Position numbers and translations under genes: made by a program
NCBI RefSeq assembly: GCF_011806525.1
Contig: NZ_JAAVKI010000006.1
Coordinates: 62,001-126,000 of the forward strand
Length of the DNA stretch: 64,000 bases
Source of the DNA: Thalassospira sp. HF15
GTDB lineage: Bacteria > Pseudomonadota > Alphaproteobacteria > Rhodospirillales > Thalassospiraceae
Reading direction: 5' to 3'
Notes under the pieces: model-generated
The model's database searches: none
Told to the model about the DNA's origin: nothing
What the model saw: only the letters and a program-made list of their open reading frames with translations
Shown: positions 1 to 7,868 of the stretch, one piece after another
How the letters are laid out: each line of letters opens with the position of its first letter
Position numbering within the stretch: the stretch's first letter is position 1

Positions 1-861
1 CAGCATGCGGGTCGGCGCATCGCAGGTCTGGCCGGAATTGTTAAAGACGGCATTCACACTCCAGGCGATGCGGTCTTCGATATCGACATCGTCAAACACG
101 ATGTTGGGTGATTTGCCGCCCAGTTCCAGCGTGACGCGCTTGATGTTTTCCGACGCATCCTTGGTGATCGCCTTGCCCGCCCGGGTCGATCCGGTAAAGG
201 ACATCATGGTGATATCGGGATGGCGCGAAAGGGTCGCACCGGCGACCGGGCCTGCTCCCTGCACCATGTTAAACGCACCTGCCGGGAAGCCCGCCTCGTG
301 GATCATTTCGGCATAGAGCATCGCATTGAGCGGGGTAAATTCAGATGGCTTGAGCACACAGGTGCAGCCCGTAGCGAGGGCCGGGATGACCTTGAGCACG
401 ATCTGGTTGATCGGCCAGTTCCATGGCGTGATCAGGCCGCAAACCCCGATGGGTTCGCGCAGAAGATGTTCGCCGTTATAAAGCGTTTCTTCGGTTTTAA
501 GCTTTTTAAGCGCGACGATGAAATCTTCGAGATGCGCGGTGCCAGCGGCGGCCTGCTGTTCATGCGACATGGTTTTCGGCGCGCCGAGTTCGGAAGTGAT
601 GGTATCGGCGACTTCGCTGTAGCGGCGCTTATAGATCGCAAGCAGGTTTTCAAGCCAGCCAAGACGCTGTTCAACCGTTGTCTGGCTATAGTTTTCAAAG
701 GCGTTTTTGGCACTGGCGACGGCGAGATTCACGTCCTCTTCGCTGGCCAGCGTGATTTGGGTGATGACTTCTTCGGTGGCCGGGTTAATCACGTCCATCT
801 TTTCAGAAGAGATCGGGTCAACCCATTTGCCGTTGATGTAAAATTTGCCTGCGTTATCCAT
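1..861 (-). CDS. Aldehyde dehydrogenase family protein, C-terminus outside window
   Basis: The first 287 codons of an NAD(P)-dependent aldehyde dehydrogenase, which oxidises an aldehyde to a carboxylic acid in the cytoplasm. The frame stays open to base 1. The TPWNWP segment, the LELGGKSP motif (general base Glu246) and NNSGQTC (catalytic Cys280) are all present, and the 34-residue spacing between Glu and Cys is standard. About 190 residues should lie beyond the edge. The ATG at 861 has an AGGAAGG-like ribosome site just upstream. It follows the MBL-fold gene by about 80 nt on the same strand, so it may be the last gene of the ABC/MBL unit and oxidise an aldehyde derived from the imported compound. 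That role is inference; the family call is firm, the substrate unknown. Confidence 0.9.
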   Translation of the reverse strand, partial: MDNAGKFYINGKWVDPISSEKMDVINPATEEVITQITLASEEDVNLAVASAKNAFENYSQTTVEQRLGWLENLLAIYKRRYSEVADTITSELGAPKTMSHEQQAAAGTAHLEDFIVALKKLKTEETLYNGEHLLREPIGVCGLITPWNWPINQIVLKVIPALATGCTCVLKPSEFTPLNAMLYAEMIHEAGFPAGAFNMVQGAGPVAGATLSRHPDITMMSFTGSTRAGKAITKDASENIKRVTLELGGKSPNIVFDDVDIEDRIAWSVNAVFNNSGQTCDAPTRML

Positions 862-940
862 AGGAAGCCTTCCTGATCGTTTGGTTGTGTCAGCCCGGAA
901 CATTGATGCCCCGGCACGGGTGACGCTGGTTGCGCGGTTC

Positions 941-1672
941 TCAGGTTCGTTCCCTCAGCCAGTTTTTTATGATTTCGCGATGGCGTTCGCCGCCGTAACT
1001 GGCAAAATGTCCACCATGCACGACCCTGACCGGCAAATCGTAAAGCCGTTTCATGGACTGCACATAGTCAGCTGCATTTGCATGATAAGTGTCTTCGATC
1101 AAAGGTCCATCATAAACAATGTCGCCGGAAAACAGAATGCCGGTCGCCTTTTCCCAAAGCGCAATGCCGCCCGGTGAATGCCCCGGCGTATGGATCACTT
1201 CAAAATGGCGGTCGCCGAGATCAATCACATCGCCATCTTCGACAATCCGGGTGGCCGGTGCCGCCTTGACGGCATAAGTGGTTGAGGAATAGGGAAGCGG
1301 CGGCAGTTTTGTGAAAATCTCGTCGGTTACATAGGGATCGGCCAATGTGTTCTTGCGCGTTGGCGCTGCCAGAAGATCGGCCTCGCACCGGTGGCAGACA
1401 CGGTTTTCGAATTCATGATGGCAGCCGATATGATCAAAATGGGTGTGGCTGGCAACCGCCTGAACGCTGCGTTCAGTCACCAGCGGCACCCATTCGCTCA
1501 GCGATACAACCCCCATGCCGCTATCAACCAGCATATCCCCATCGCGTCCGCGCACATGCCAGATGTTGCAGCGGTAAAATTCTTCGATAAACGGTTCGCC
1601 GATATAGGTTACGTCGTCACCGACGATTTTGGTGCTGTACCAGTCTTCGGGTTTGGCGCGGTCGATCGTCAT
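941..1672 (-). CDS. MBL-fold metallohydrolase
   Basis: A 243-residue single-domain metallo-beta-lactamase-fold hydrolase. The zinc motif HTHFDHIG lies at residues 76-83 (His76, His78, Asp80, His81). HTPGHSPGG follows at 161-169 (His165), then SGDIVY with the bridging Asp184, and a late His (VHGGH, about 219-222). Together these form a complete dinuclear metal site, so it should be an active hydrolase. There is no signal peptide, so it acts in the cytoplasm. Its start overlaps the end of the ABC ATPase gene by 4 bases (ATGA), so the two are translationally coupled. A hydrolase coupled to an importer suggests it cleaves the imported substrate (lactone, ester or thioester), but the substrate cannot be read from sequence. 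Confidence 0.88.
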   Translation of the reverse strand: MTIDRAKPEDWYSTKIVGDDVTYIGEPFIEEFYRCNIWHVRGRDGDMLVDSGMGVVSLSEWVPLVTERSVQAVASHTHFDHIGCHHEFENRVCHRCEADLLAAPTRKNTLADPYVTDEIFTKLPPLPYSSTTYAVKAAPATRIVEDGDVIDLGDRHFEVIHTPGHSPGGIALWEKATGILFSGDIVYDGPLIEDTYHANAADYVQSMKRLYDLPVRVVHGGHFASYGGERHREIIKNWLRERT

Positions 1673-2781
1673 AGGGTCGCACTTTCTTGTGTCGGGCGGG
1701 GCGGATGACCATGCAACAGCACGACCGTGGTCGGATCAAGGGTCAGTTCAACCCATGCACCGGGTTCAATGATCGCGGATTGCGGCATGTGGGCGGTGAT
1801 CGTCATGTTGGGGTAGTCAAGCGGGCTTAGATGCGCGCGATGATGGGTGCCGAAGAACGATCCGTCTTCAACCTTGGCCTTGCCCAGCGTAATGCGTGGC
1901 CCGGTTCCGGTGCTCGCGCGGAAATGTTCCGGGCGAATGGCAAGGGTCACTGATGCGCCGGGGGCAAAGCCGCTGCATTCGAATTCGGGCAGTTCGACAG
2001 AGCCAAGCGGTGTTTTGACGGAAATGGTGCGTTCGGTCGCACTTTCAAACGTGCCGGGGATGAAATTGACTTCCCCCATGAAGCTTGCCGTGAAAATCGT
2101 TTTGGGGTGCATATAGATGGTTTCGGGGCTGCCGACATCTTCGATCCTGCCGGCATTCATCACCACGATACGATCGGCAATCGCCATGGCTTCTTCCTGA
2201 TCGTGGGTGACATGAACGAACGTGGTGCCAACCCGTTTCTGAATGGCCTTGAGTTCGTCCTGCATCTGACGACGCAATTTAAGATCCAGCGCGCCAAGCG
2301 GTTCATCGAGCAACAAGACATCGGGTTCAACCGCAAGCGCACGCGCAAGGGCAACGCGTTGACGCTGTCCGCCAGAAAGTTCGTGCGGTTTCTTGTTGGC
2401 TGATGTTTTCAGACCGACCATATCAAGCAGTTCTTCGGCCTTGGCGTGGCGTTCGGATTTGCCGACCTTGCGCATCTTAAGACCAAAGGCGACATTGTCG
2501 CGGAGCGTCATATGCGGGAACAGGGCATAATCCTGAAACATCGTGGTGGTCGGGCGTTTGGCCGGTGCGACATCACCCATATCCGTGCCATTGATTTCAA
2601 TCGCGCCACTGGTCGGCGACAGAAAACCGCCCAGAAGAGACAGCAAGGTGGTCTTGCCACAGCCCGACGGACCCAGCAGAACGATGAATTCCCCGGCGGC
2701 GATTTCAAGGTTGATATCGTCAAGGGCGGTAAAGTCACCAAAGATTTTGGAGACATTGCGAATGGAGACTGGGGCGGTCAT
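1669..2781 (-). CDS. ABC transporter ATP-binding protein, PotA type
   Basis: A 370-residue cytoplasmic ATPase of the spermidine/putrescine (PotA) family. Walker A is GPSGCGKTT near residue 38, followed by a Q-loop (FQDYALFPH), the signature LSGGQRQRVALARAL, Walker B VLLLDEPLGALD and the switch His in HVTHDQEEAMA. A TOBE-type C-terminal domain runs from about residue 240. It energises the two permeases encoded immediately upstream. Its start overlaps the preceding permease stop by 4 bases and its end overlaps the MBL-fold gene by 4 bases, so the order is binding protein, permease, permease, ATPase, hydrolase. The family imports polyamines or related amines and acids; the actual ligand is unknown. 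Confidence 0.93.
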   Translation of the reverse strand: MTAPVSIRNVSKIFGDFTALDDINLEIAAGEFIVLLGPSGCGKTTLLSLLGGFLSPTSGAIEINGTDMGDVAPAKRPTTTMFQDYALFPHMTLRDNVAFGLKMRKVGKSERHAKAEELLDMVGLKTSANKKPHELSGGQRQRVALARALAVEPDVLLLDEPLGALDLKLRRQMQDELKAIQKRVGTTFVHVTHDQEEAMAIADRIVVMNAGRIEDVGSPETIYMHPKTIFTASFMGEVNFIPGTFESATERTISVKTPLGSVELPEFECSGFAPGASVTLAIRPEHFRASTGTGPRITLGKAKVEDGSFFGTHHRAHLSPLDYPNMTITAHMPQSAIIEPGAWVELTLDPTTVVLLHGHPPRPTQESATL

Positions 2782-3569
2782 TTCTTTGCCGTCCTTCTAA
2801 AGACAATCAGTTCAAGAATAAGCAGCAGCGCAACCGATACAAGGAAGACAACACTTCCGACCGCGTTGGTTTTCGGGTTCAGGCCCGAACGCAGCATGCT
2901 CCAGATTTCGACCGGCAGGGTGACGTCAAAGCGCGACAGCAGGAAGGCGATGATGAATTCATCCCAACTGAACGTCACCGACAGGAAAAAGGCCGCAAGG
3001 ATCGATGGCATCAACATCGGGGCGGATACCTGTGTCATCACCTGCCACTCTGCAGCGCCAAGATCACGGGCCGCGCGTTCGATATTTTTCTGATGATCCC
3101 CCATCGAGGCATAGATAATCGCAAAGCAAAGCGGCAGATTTATCACCACATGACCAATGCCAACCGTCCAAAGCGACAGGGAAACGCCAATCCAGTTAAA
3201 CGTGGTGAGCAATCCAAGCGCGATAATGAGGTAACTCACCGTCATTGGCGAAATCAGAAGGCCACGTTGCAACCGTGATGCTGGCAGGACAAAGCGCGCC
3301 AACGCGTAGGCTGCGCAGAAACCAAGGACGCAGGCAACCGTGGCCGATCCGATGGCGACGATCAAAGAGTTGCCAAGGGCTGACATCAGGCGGCTATCTG
3401 CAAACACCTCGCCATACCATTTAAGGGTTGCGCCGTTGAATGGCGGAACGGGCAGACGGCCATCCTGAAACGAAAACAGCACAAGGACTGCCACGGGCAA
3501 AAAGATAAAGCCGTACAGCGCGATCAGATAGGACCAGGACAGCAGTTTGGCAAAGCGTGAAGAGATCAT
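2778..3569 (-). CDS. ABC transporter permease, PotC type
   Basis: A 263-residue inner-membrane permease with about six hydrophobic segments. The cytoplasmic EAA loop is seen as AARDLGAAEWQVMTQVSAPML, the contact site for the ATPase. Length and motif match PotC-like subunits. The ATG at 3569 lies one base after the stop of the preceding permease and the gene ends in a 4-base overlap with the ATPase gene, so it is in the middle of a tightly packed operon. It forms the translocation pathway with the 3571-4434 product. Confidence 0.92.
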   Translation of the reverse strand: MISSRFAKLLSWSYLIALYGFIFLPVAVLVLFSFQDGRLPVPPFNGATLKWYGEVFADSRLMSALGNSLIVAIGSATVACVLGFCAAYALARFVLPASRLQRGLLISPMTVSYLIIALGLLTTFNWIGVSLSLWTVGIGHVVINLPLCFAIIYASMGDHQKNIERAARDLGAAEWQVMTQVSAPMLMPSILAAFFLSVTFSWDEFIIAFLLSRFDVTLPVEIWSMLRSGLNPKTNAVGSVVFLVSVALLLILELIVFRRTAKK

Positions 3570-3570
3570 T

Positions 3571-4434
3571 TTACGTTCTCTCCATCTTCAGCCAGCGCGC
3601 GCAGGCGATGTAGGCCAGGGTGACAACCCCCATCAGAATGATCGAAAGGGTCGCTGCCATCGGGAAATCGGCCCGGCGGCCCAGTTGCAGCATGATGACC
3701 TGTGGCAGGGCCAGTTCATTGTTGCCGCCAAGGATTTGTGGGGTGATGTAATCGCCGATGCAAAGCACAAAGGTCAGGAACGCACCGACCATGATGCCCG
3801 GCAATGTTAGCGGTAACACAACATGCCAGAAGACCTGAAAACCGTTGGCGCCAAGATCGGCCGCGGCCCGGCGATAGTTTGGCGGCATCTGCACCAGATT
3901 GGCATAGATCGTCAGGGTCAAAAGCATGACAAAGAAATGCACGAACCCGATCACGGCAGCCGTGCGCGTGCTGGCCAGTTCTAATGGTTCGGAAATCACA
4001 CCCAGATAGGTCAGGGTGTTATTGATCACCCCGTTTTGCGCCAGCACCAGAAGCCACGAATAGGATCGCACCACATAGCTTGTCCAAAACGGCAGGATCG
4101 CCATGATCAGTGCCATGCGTTGCCATTTTTGCGGCACCCGTTCGGCAATGATCCAGGCCAGCGGATAGGCAAGAATCACCGAGATGATCGTGACGGTGAA
4201 GGTGATTTCAAGCGAGACGAAAAGACCCTTAAGCAAATGGGCCTTTTCAAAAAATTCGATGTAATTGTCGAAATTCCACGCCATGACGATTTCGCGCCCC
4301 TTGCGGGTCGCAAGGCTGATCGCGGCCATGACGATAAACGGAATAACGAAAAACGCGACGGTCCACAGCAGGGCCGGGGTGACAAAGCCCCATGCGCGGC
4401 GATTTTCGCGTTGTTCAAGGCTGGCAGTGGCCAT
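3571..4434 (-). CDS. ABC transporter permease, PotB type
   Basis: A 287-residue inner-membrane permease with six predicted membrane segments. The EAA-type loop reads RRAAADLGANGFQVFWHVVLPL. The N-terminus is a short hydrophilic stretch before the first membrane helix (residues about 18-40). It pairs with the PotC-type subunit encoded directly after it. The 151-base gap separating it from the upstream binding-protein gene contains a strong hairpin (4532-4560), the largest gap inside this operon. The start at 4434 is the only ATG that keeps the N-terminal region short. Confidence 0.92.
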   Translation of the reverse strand: MATASLEQRENRRAWGFVTPALLWTVAFFVIPFIVMAAISLATRKGREIVMAWNFDNYIEFFEKAHLLKGLFVSLEITFTVTIISVILAYPLAWIIAERVPQKWQRMALIMAILPFWTSYVVRSYSWLLVLAQNGVINNTLTYLGVISEPLELASTRTAAVIGFVHFFVMLLTLTIYANLVQMPPNYRRAAADLGANGFQVFWHVVLPLTLPGIMVGAFLTFVLCIGDYITPQILGGNNELALPQVIMLQLGRRADFPMAATLSIILMGVVTLAYIACARWLKMERT

Positions 4435-4531
4435 AACGGTATCCTTTTCGCAATCGGCCTGGTGGCGCTGATTGCTTGTAACGCGCTTGGGATGAGGGGC
4501 GCCGTTTGGCTGAGTTTAGCGTAAGTTGGAA

Positions 4532-4560
4532 CCGATGCCCCGCAAAAAGCGGGACATCGG
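4532..4560 (-). other. Intercistronic hairpin after binding-protein gene
   Basis: A 12-pair stem with one mismatch (CCGATG-C-CCCGC against GCGGG-A-CATCGG) closes on a five-A loop. It lies between the end of the periplasmic binding-protein gene and the first permease gene. No T-run follows on the minus strand, so it is not a classical intrinsic terminator. Such hairpins commonly protect the 3' end of binding-protein mRNA and give excess binding protein over permease; that role is inference here. Confidence 0.6.
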
Positions 4561-4585
4561 CAGGTGGCAGTAGACAAGGGATTGC

Positions 4586-5674
4586 TTACTGCTGGAGCAT
4601 CTCGACCCAGGCATCCTGCATCTCGGCATCGAGATCGGCATCCGGGATCGGGTAAAGCTGAGAGTTCTTGAGATAGCCTTCCTGATCATCCCAGCGCAGT
4701 GCTGCTTTCTGGGCATCGGTCAGGTTCTCGCCTGCCTTGGCGTTGGCCGGCATCCCCCAGAAGCACGAAGATGTCGCAAGACGCGCCTGGCCTTCGGGGC
4801 TCATGATGTACTGAACGAATTTCAGCGCAAGATCAGGCTTTTCAGAATCCTTCATCACCCCGATCGACTGCGCCCAGCGAAGACCACCCTGTTTGGGGAT
4901 GATCCAGTCAAGATTGGGTTTTTCTTCCGAAAGGACGGCGGTGATCCATTCACCACCACCGACAAGGATATCGACCTCGCCGGTTGCAAGCGCGGTTTGC
5001 GAGGAAACAACTTCGCCAACCTGTTTGGAAACCTTTTTCATGGCAAACAGCTTTTCCTTGATCGCGGGCATGTCGTCCGCGCCAAGATCTGCTGTGTCAA
5101 TGCCAAGACCCAGCCCAACAAGGCCGATCACCGGCAGGTAATAGTCATAAACGGCAATGCGTCCGGCGTATTTGTCCGACCAGATTACCGACATGTCTTC
5201 CATGTCTTTGGGGTCAACCTTGGTCTTGTCGAACGAAATGGTGTTGTAGCCAAACTTTTCGGTGACGGCATAGGTCTTGCCATCCACCACATTGTTGTCG
5301 GCCATCACGACTTCAGGGAAAATATCGGACGTCGGCAGGGCATCGGCCGGGATTTCCCCTAAAACGCCCATTTCAACTGCGCGGTGGACATCCACCCCAT
5401 CAATCACAAACACATCCCAGTCACCCGGACGGGATTGTTCAATGATCGAAAGACCGGCACCCGTACCTTCATATTCCTTGAGATTGACTTTGACGTCGTA
5501 TTTTTCCTCGAACGGCTCAATCAAGGCCGGATCGGTATGATCGCACCAGACAAGCGCATTGAGCTCTTCAGTTGCCTGTGCGCTGTGCGACATGGCAACC
5601 GCGCCCAGAATGAAGGTCGCAGTGGTGCTCAGAAACTTATTGCGGGTCTTCCCCGTGGAAACGTGACGAGACAT
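4586..5674 (-). CDS. Periplasmic substrate-binding protein, PotD/PotF-like
   Basis: A 362-residue periplasmic solute-binding protein of the spermidine/putrescine class. Residues 1 to about 35 form a signal peptide (basic start, hydrophobic run ATFILGAVAMSHSAQA, small-residue cleavage site). The mature part begins with LNALVWCDHTDPALIEPFE, the usual opening of PotD-like folds, and carries the late GGLRWAQSIGVMKDSEKPDLA hinge region. A GGGAG ribosome site sits 5 bases before the ATG at 5674. It is the first gene of the operon and its promoter region holds the two TGAAC-N2-GTTCA operators shared with the divergent TetR gene. The polyamine-binding residues cannot be assigned, so the ligand could be another amine or an organic acid. 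Confidence 0.9.
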   Translation of the reverse strand: MSRHVSTGKTRNKFLSTTATFILGAVAMSHSAQATEELNALVWCDHTDPALIEPFEEKYDVKVNLKEYEGTGAGLSIIEQSRPGDWDVFVIDGVDVHRAVEMGVLGEIPADALPTSDIFPEVVMADNNVVDGKTYAVTEKFGYNTISFDKTKVDPKDMEDMSVIWSDKYAGRIAVYDYYLPVIGLVGLGLGIDTADLGADDMPAIKEKLFAMKKVSKQVGEVVSSQTALATGEVDILVGGGEWITAVLSEEKPNLDWIIPKQGGLRWAQSIGVMKDSEKPDLALKFVQYIMSPEGQARLATSSCFWGMPANAKAGENLTDAQKAALRWDDQEGYLKNSQLYPIPDADLDAEMQDAWVEMLQQ

Positions 5675-5753
5675 AGGCTCTCCCTGATTTCATATTTGAG
5701 GCCTCCCTTGGATTGGGTGTTCGGTACTCGTTCCGGCACCGTTGAAAAAATAT

Positions 5754-5799
5754 TGAACGTGTTCATTTTTTGAGTCAATGTAAATTTTGAACCCGTTCA
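5754..5799. promoter_or_regulatory. Two palindromic operators, TGAAC-N2-GTTCA
   Basis: TGAACGTGTTCA occurs at 5754-5765 and TGAACCCGTTCA at 5788-5799, two copies of the same 5-2-5 inverted repeat, 34 bp centre to centre. They lie in the divergent gap between the ABC operon (start 5674) and the tetR gene (start 5817); the second ends 17 bases before the tetR start. Position and symmetry fit binding of TetR dimers that repress both directions. The protein-site assignment is inference from location. Confidence 0.65.
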
Positions 5800-5816
5800 G
5801 TTTTTCTGGAGTGACG

Positions 5817-6440
5817 ATGACAGGACTGCGCGCCCAAAAGAAAGCCGACAAAAACCGCCGTATTCTTGAGGCGGCAACGACCCTGTTTCGCAAAGTCGGT
5901 TATGACAGTGCGCGCATCGAAGACATCGCTGAAATGGCTGGCGTGTCTGTCGGGACGTTCTATAACTACTTCAAGAACAAGGGCGATATGCTGATGGCCA
6001 CGGTCTCGATGGAGGTCGAGGAAGTCTTGGCCGCCGGGGACGCCATCATCGCGCGCGACCATGAAGGAGTGGCTCCTGCCCTGTCAGAACTGATCGCGGA
6101 ATATTACGATCATTCCCTGACATATCTCTCCAAGGAGATGTGGCGCACGGCAATGTCGCTGTCGATTGCCCAACCCGAAACGCCGTTTTCAAAGCGCTAT
6201 ACCGCCCTTGATCATCGTCTGTCCAAACAGGTCTGTGACCTGATTCGCGCGCTTCAGAAGCGCGGCGTCGTCCGGGGCGAGGTTGATTGCGATGCGGTGG
6301 GCGAACTTCTTTTTAACAACGTCAATATGATGTTCATTGAGTTCGTCAAGGACGAGAACATGGATGTTGATGGCCTTAAGGAAGCCGTATCAAAGCAGAA
6401 TGCCCCGCTGGCATCCATGATGTCTCGTGGCGCTGACTGA
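5817..6440 (+). CDS. TetR/AcrR family transcriptional regulator
   Basis: A 207-residue one-component repressor. The N-terminal TetR helix-turn-helix is clear: RILEAATTLFRKVGYDSARIEDIAEMAGVSVGTFYNYFKNKGD within the first 60 residues. The remainder is an all-helical ligand-binding domain that also mediates dimerisation. I use the ATG at 5817 with GGAG five bases upstream; an upstream TTG at 5787 would run through an operator half-site and is unlikely. It is divergent from the PotD-like operon and probably represses it until the imported compound or a derivative binds. The ligand is unknown. Confidence 0.9.
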   Translation: MTGLRAQKKADKNRRILEAATTLFRKVGYDSARIEDIAEMAGVSVGTFYNYFKNKGDMLMATVSMEVEEVLAAGDAIIARDHEGVAPALSELIAEYYDHSLTYLSKEMWRTAMSLSIAQPETPFSKRYTALDHRLSKQVCDLIRALQKRGVVRGEVDCDAVGELLFNNVNMMFIEFVKDENMDVDGLKEAVSKQNAPLASMMSRGAD

Positions 6441-6530
6441 AGATTGCCAGCCCAAGTTAAAAACAACCTTCTGATCTTGGATCGTGGGTTAATTGCACAC
6501 GCTGTTAAGTGCGGAGGGTGTTGGGCTTGA

Positions 6531-6560
6531 CGTGCGCGCTGTCACAGACAACCCGTTGAT
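6531..6560 (+). promoter_or_regulatory. Upstream element shared by the two araC paralogues (copy 1)
   Basis: CGTGCGC-N3-GTCACAGACAAC-N2-GTTGAT, beginning 117 bases before the start of the first AraC gene. The same pattern recurs at 7755-7784, 114 bases before the second AraC gene; 25 of 30 positions are identical. It may be the binding site of the regulators themselves or a promoter region conserved after duplication. The gap 6441-6647 holds nothing else I recognise. Confidence 0.5.
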
Positions 6561-6647
6561 GTCATGATATCAAACACAAAATACTGTCGGCTATTCTGAC
6601 GAACAGCACCATCGACAGATACACAAAAATAGCAGAATGGGCACAGC

Positions 6648-7643
6648 ATGCAGGAGACCGGTCAGAGCACGGATGAAGTGTTCGACATGTTTTCGGATCA
6701 GGAAGGCGAAGGCGGTATCGGTGAGCTGCGGCTTGCGGATGGGGATCTGTTTGAATTGCCCGGTGCTAGTGGTCGGCTGGAGCGCATTGATTTTGGCAAC
6801 GGGATCTGTCTGCACCGTGCCGAATTGAATGTGCGTGAAGATTCCCGTTTTGATGTCCAGAATGCCCTGCCACCAGGGTGGTTTTGCGGCTTTGTCAATC
6901 TGCTGGGGTGCCTTGATCTGAAATGTCCTAAGGGCTTGCATCACAGAATGTCGCCCGAAACCGGTTTTGCGATGCGCATTGATCAGCCCGGGACACGCTT
7001 TTTCATGCCAAAAGGGCAACTGATCCGCCATGTTGGCGTGACGATTGAACTTGAAGCCTTGTATCAGCGTTTTGACAACGAAGTTCCCGATGGGCTGGAG
7101 CCGTTTTTCACCGACGAACAGGATCTGGTTGAGATCCGCCCATTGCCGATCAATCACAAAATCCGGCGTCTTGTCAGCACAATGTTCTCACCCCAGGTGA
7201 CCGGACCCGGGCGAAAACTCAGACTTGAAGGTTTGTCGGCGCTGTTTCTGACCGAGGTGATCGATGCCTATTGTCAGCGCAATCTGGAAGTGGAAACCAC
7301 ACTTGCACCAACGGTTCTGGAACAAACGCTGATCGCGGAAACCATTGCAAAAATCACAGCCCAGCTTGCTCAGCCCTTGTCCGTGCTGCAATTGGCTGAT
7401 GATGCGGGCATGGCCGAAACCCGGTTGAACAATCTGATGAAGCATGAAACCGGGAAAACCTGTGCAGAATTCATCCGTACCGAGCGAATGGCGCGGGCTC
7501 GCGCGTTGTTGGCATCGGGCGAGGCCACTGTAAAACAGGTGGCAACAGAAGTCGGGTTCAACCACGTCAGCAACTTTTCACGGTCTTATCGCGACTGGTA
7601 TGGGGAAAGTCCGGCTCAGGCTCTGAAGCGTAATAACGCCTGA
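6648..7643 (+). CDS. AraC family transcriptional regulator (paralogue 1)
   Basis: A 331-residue cytoplasmic regulator. The first about 220 residues form an effector or dimerisation domain without clear relatives by eye. The C-terminal about 100 residues are the double helix-turn-helix of AraC/XylS proteins, with LSVLQLADDAGMAETRLNNLMKH for the first helix pair and VKQVATEVGFNHVSNFSRSYRDWYGESPAQ for the second. It is a close homologue along its whole length of the next gene (same length, same MQETGQS start, nearly identical last 35 residues), so the two arose by tandem duplication including the promoter region. Target and inducer are unknown. Confidence 0.9.
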   Translation: MQETGQSTDEVFDMFSDQEGEGGIGELRLADGDLFELPGASGRLERIDFGNGICLHRAELNVREDSRFDVQNALPPGWFCGFVNLLGCLDLKCPKGLHHRMSPETGFAMRIDQPGTRFFMPKGQLIRHVGVTIELEALYQRFDNEVPDGLEPFFTDEQDLVEIRPLPINHKIRRLVSTMFSPQVTGPGRKLRLEGLSALFLTEVIDAYCQRNLEVETTLAPTVLEQTLIAETIAKITAQLAQPLSVLQLADDAGMAETRLNNLMKHETGKTCAEFIRTERMARARALLASGEATVKQVATEVGFNHVSNFSRSYRDWYGESPAQALKRNNA

Positions 7644-7754
7644 TTTGCGAAGCTGATGTCGCATGAAGCCATGCGCCGCCGGCCCAATCGATCTCCGTGG
7701 ACACCGATGGGCGCTGCGTGCGCAAAAGGATTGTACGGTTGACGGAACGCGGGT

Positions 7755-7784
7755 CGTGCGCCTCGTCACAGACAACATGTTGAT
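7755..7784 (+). promoter_or_regulatory. Upstream element shared by the two araC paralogues (copy 2)
   Basis: The second copy of CGTGCGC-N3-GTCACAGACAAC-N2-GTTGAT, 114 bases before the second AraC gene; see 6531-6560. The surrounding 220-base gap otherwise diverges between the copies, so this block looks selectively kept. Confidence 0.5.
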
Positions 7785-7868
7785 ATCTCGATCATTATGG
7801 AAAAGAATTCTGGACGTACAGGTCGTTGGGCCAGAATAAAACTGCAAGAATAATCAAACGAGCAAATC

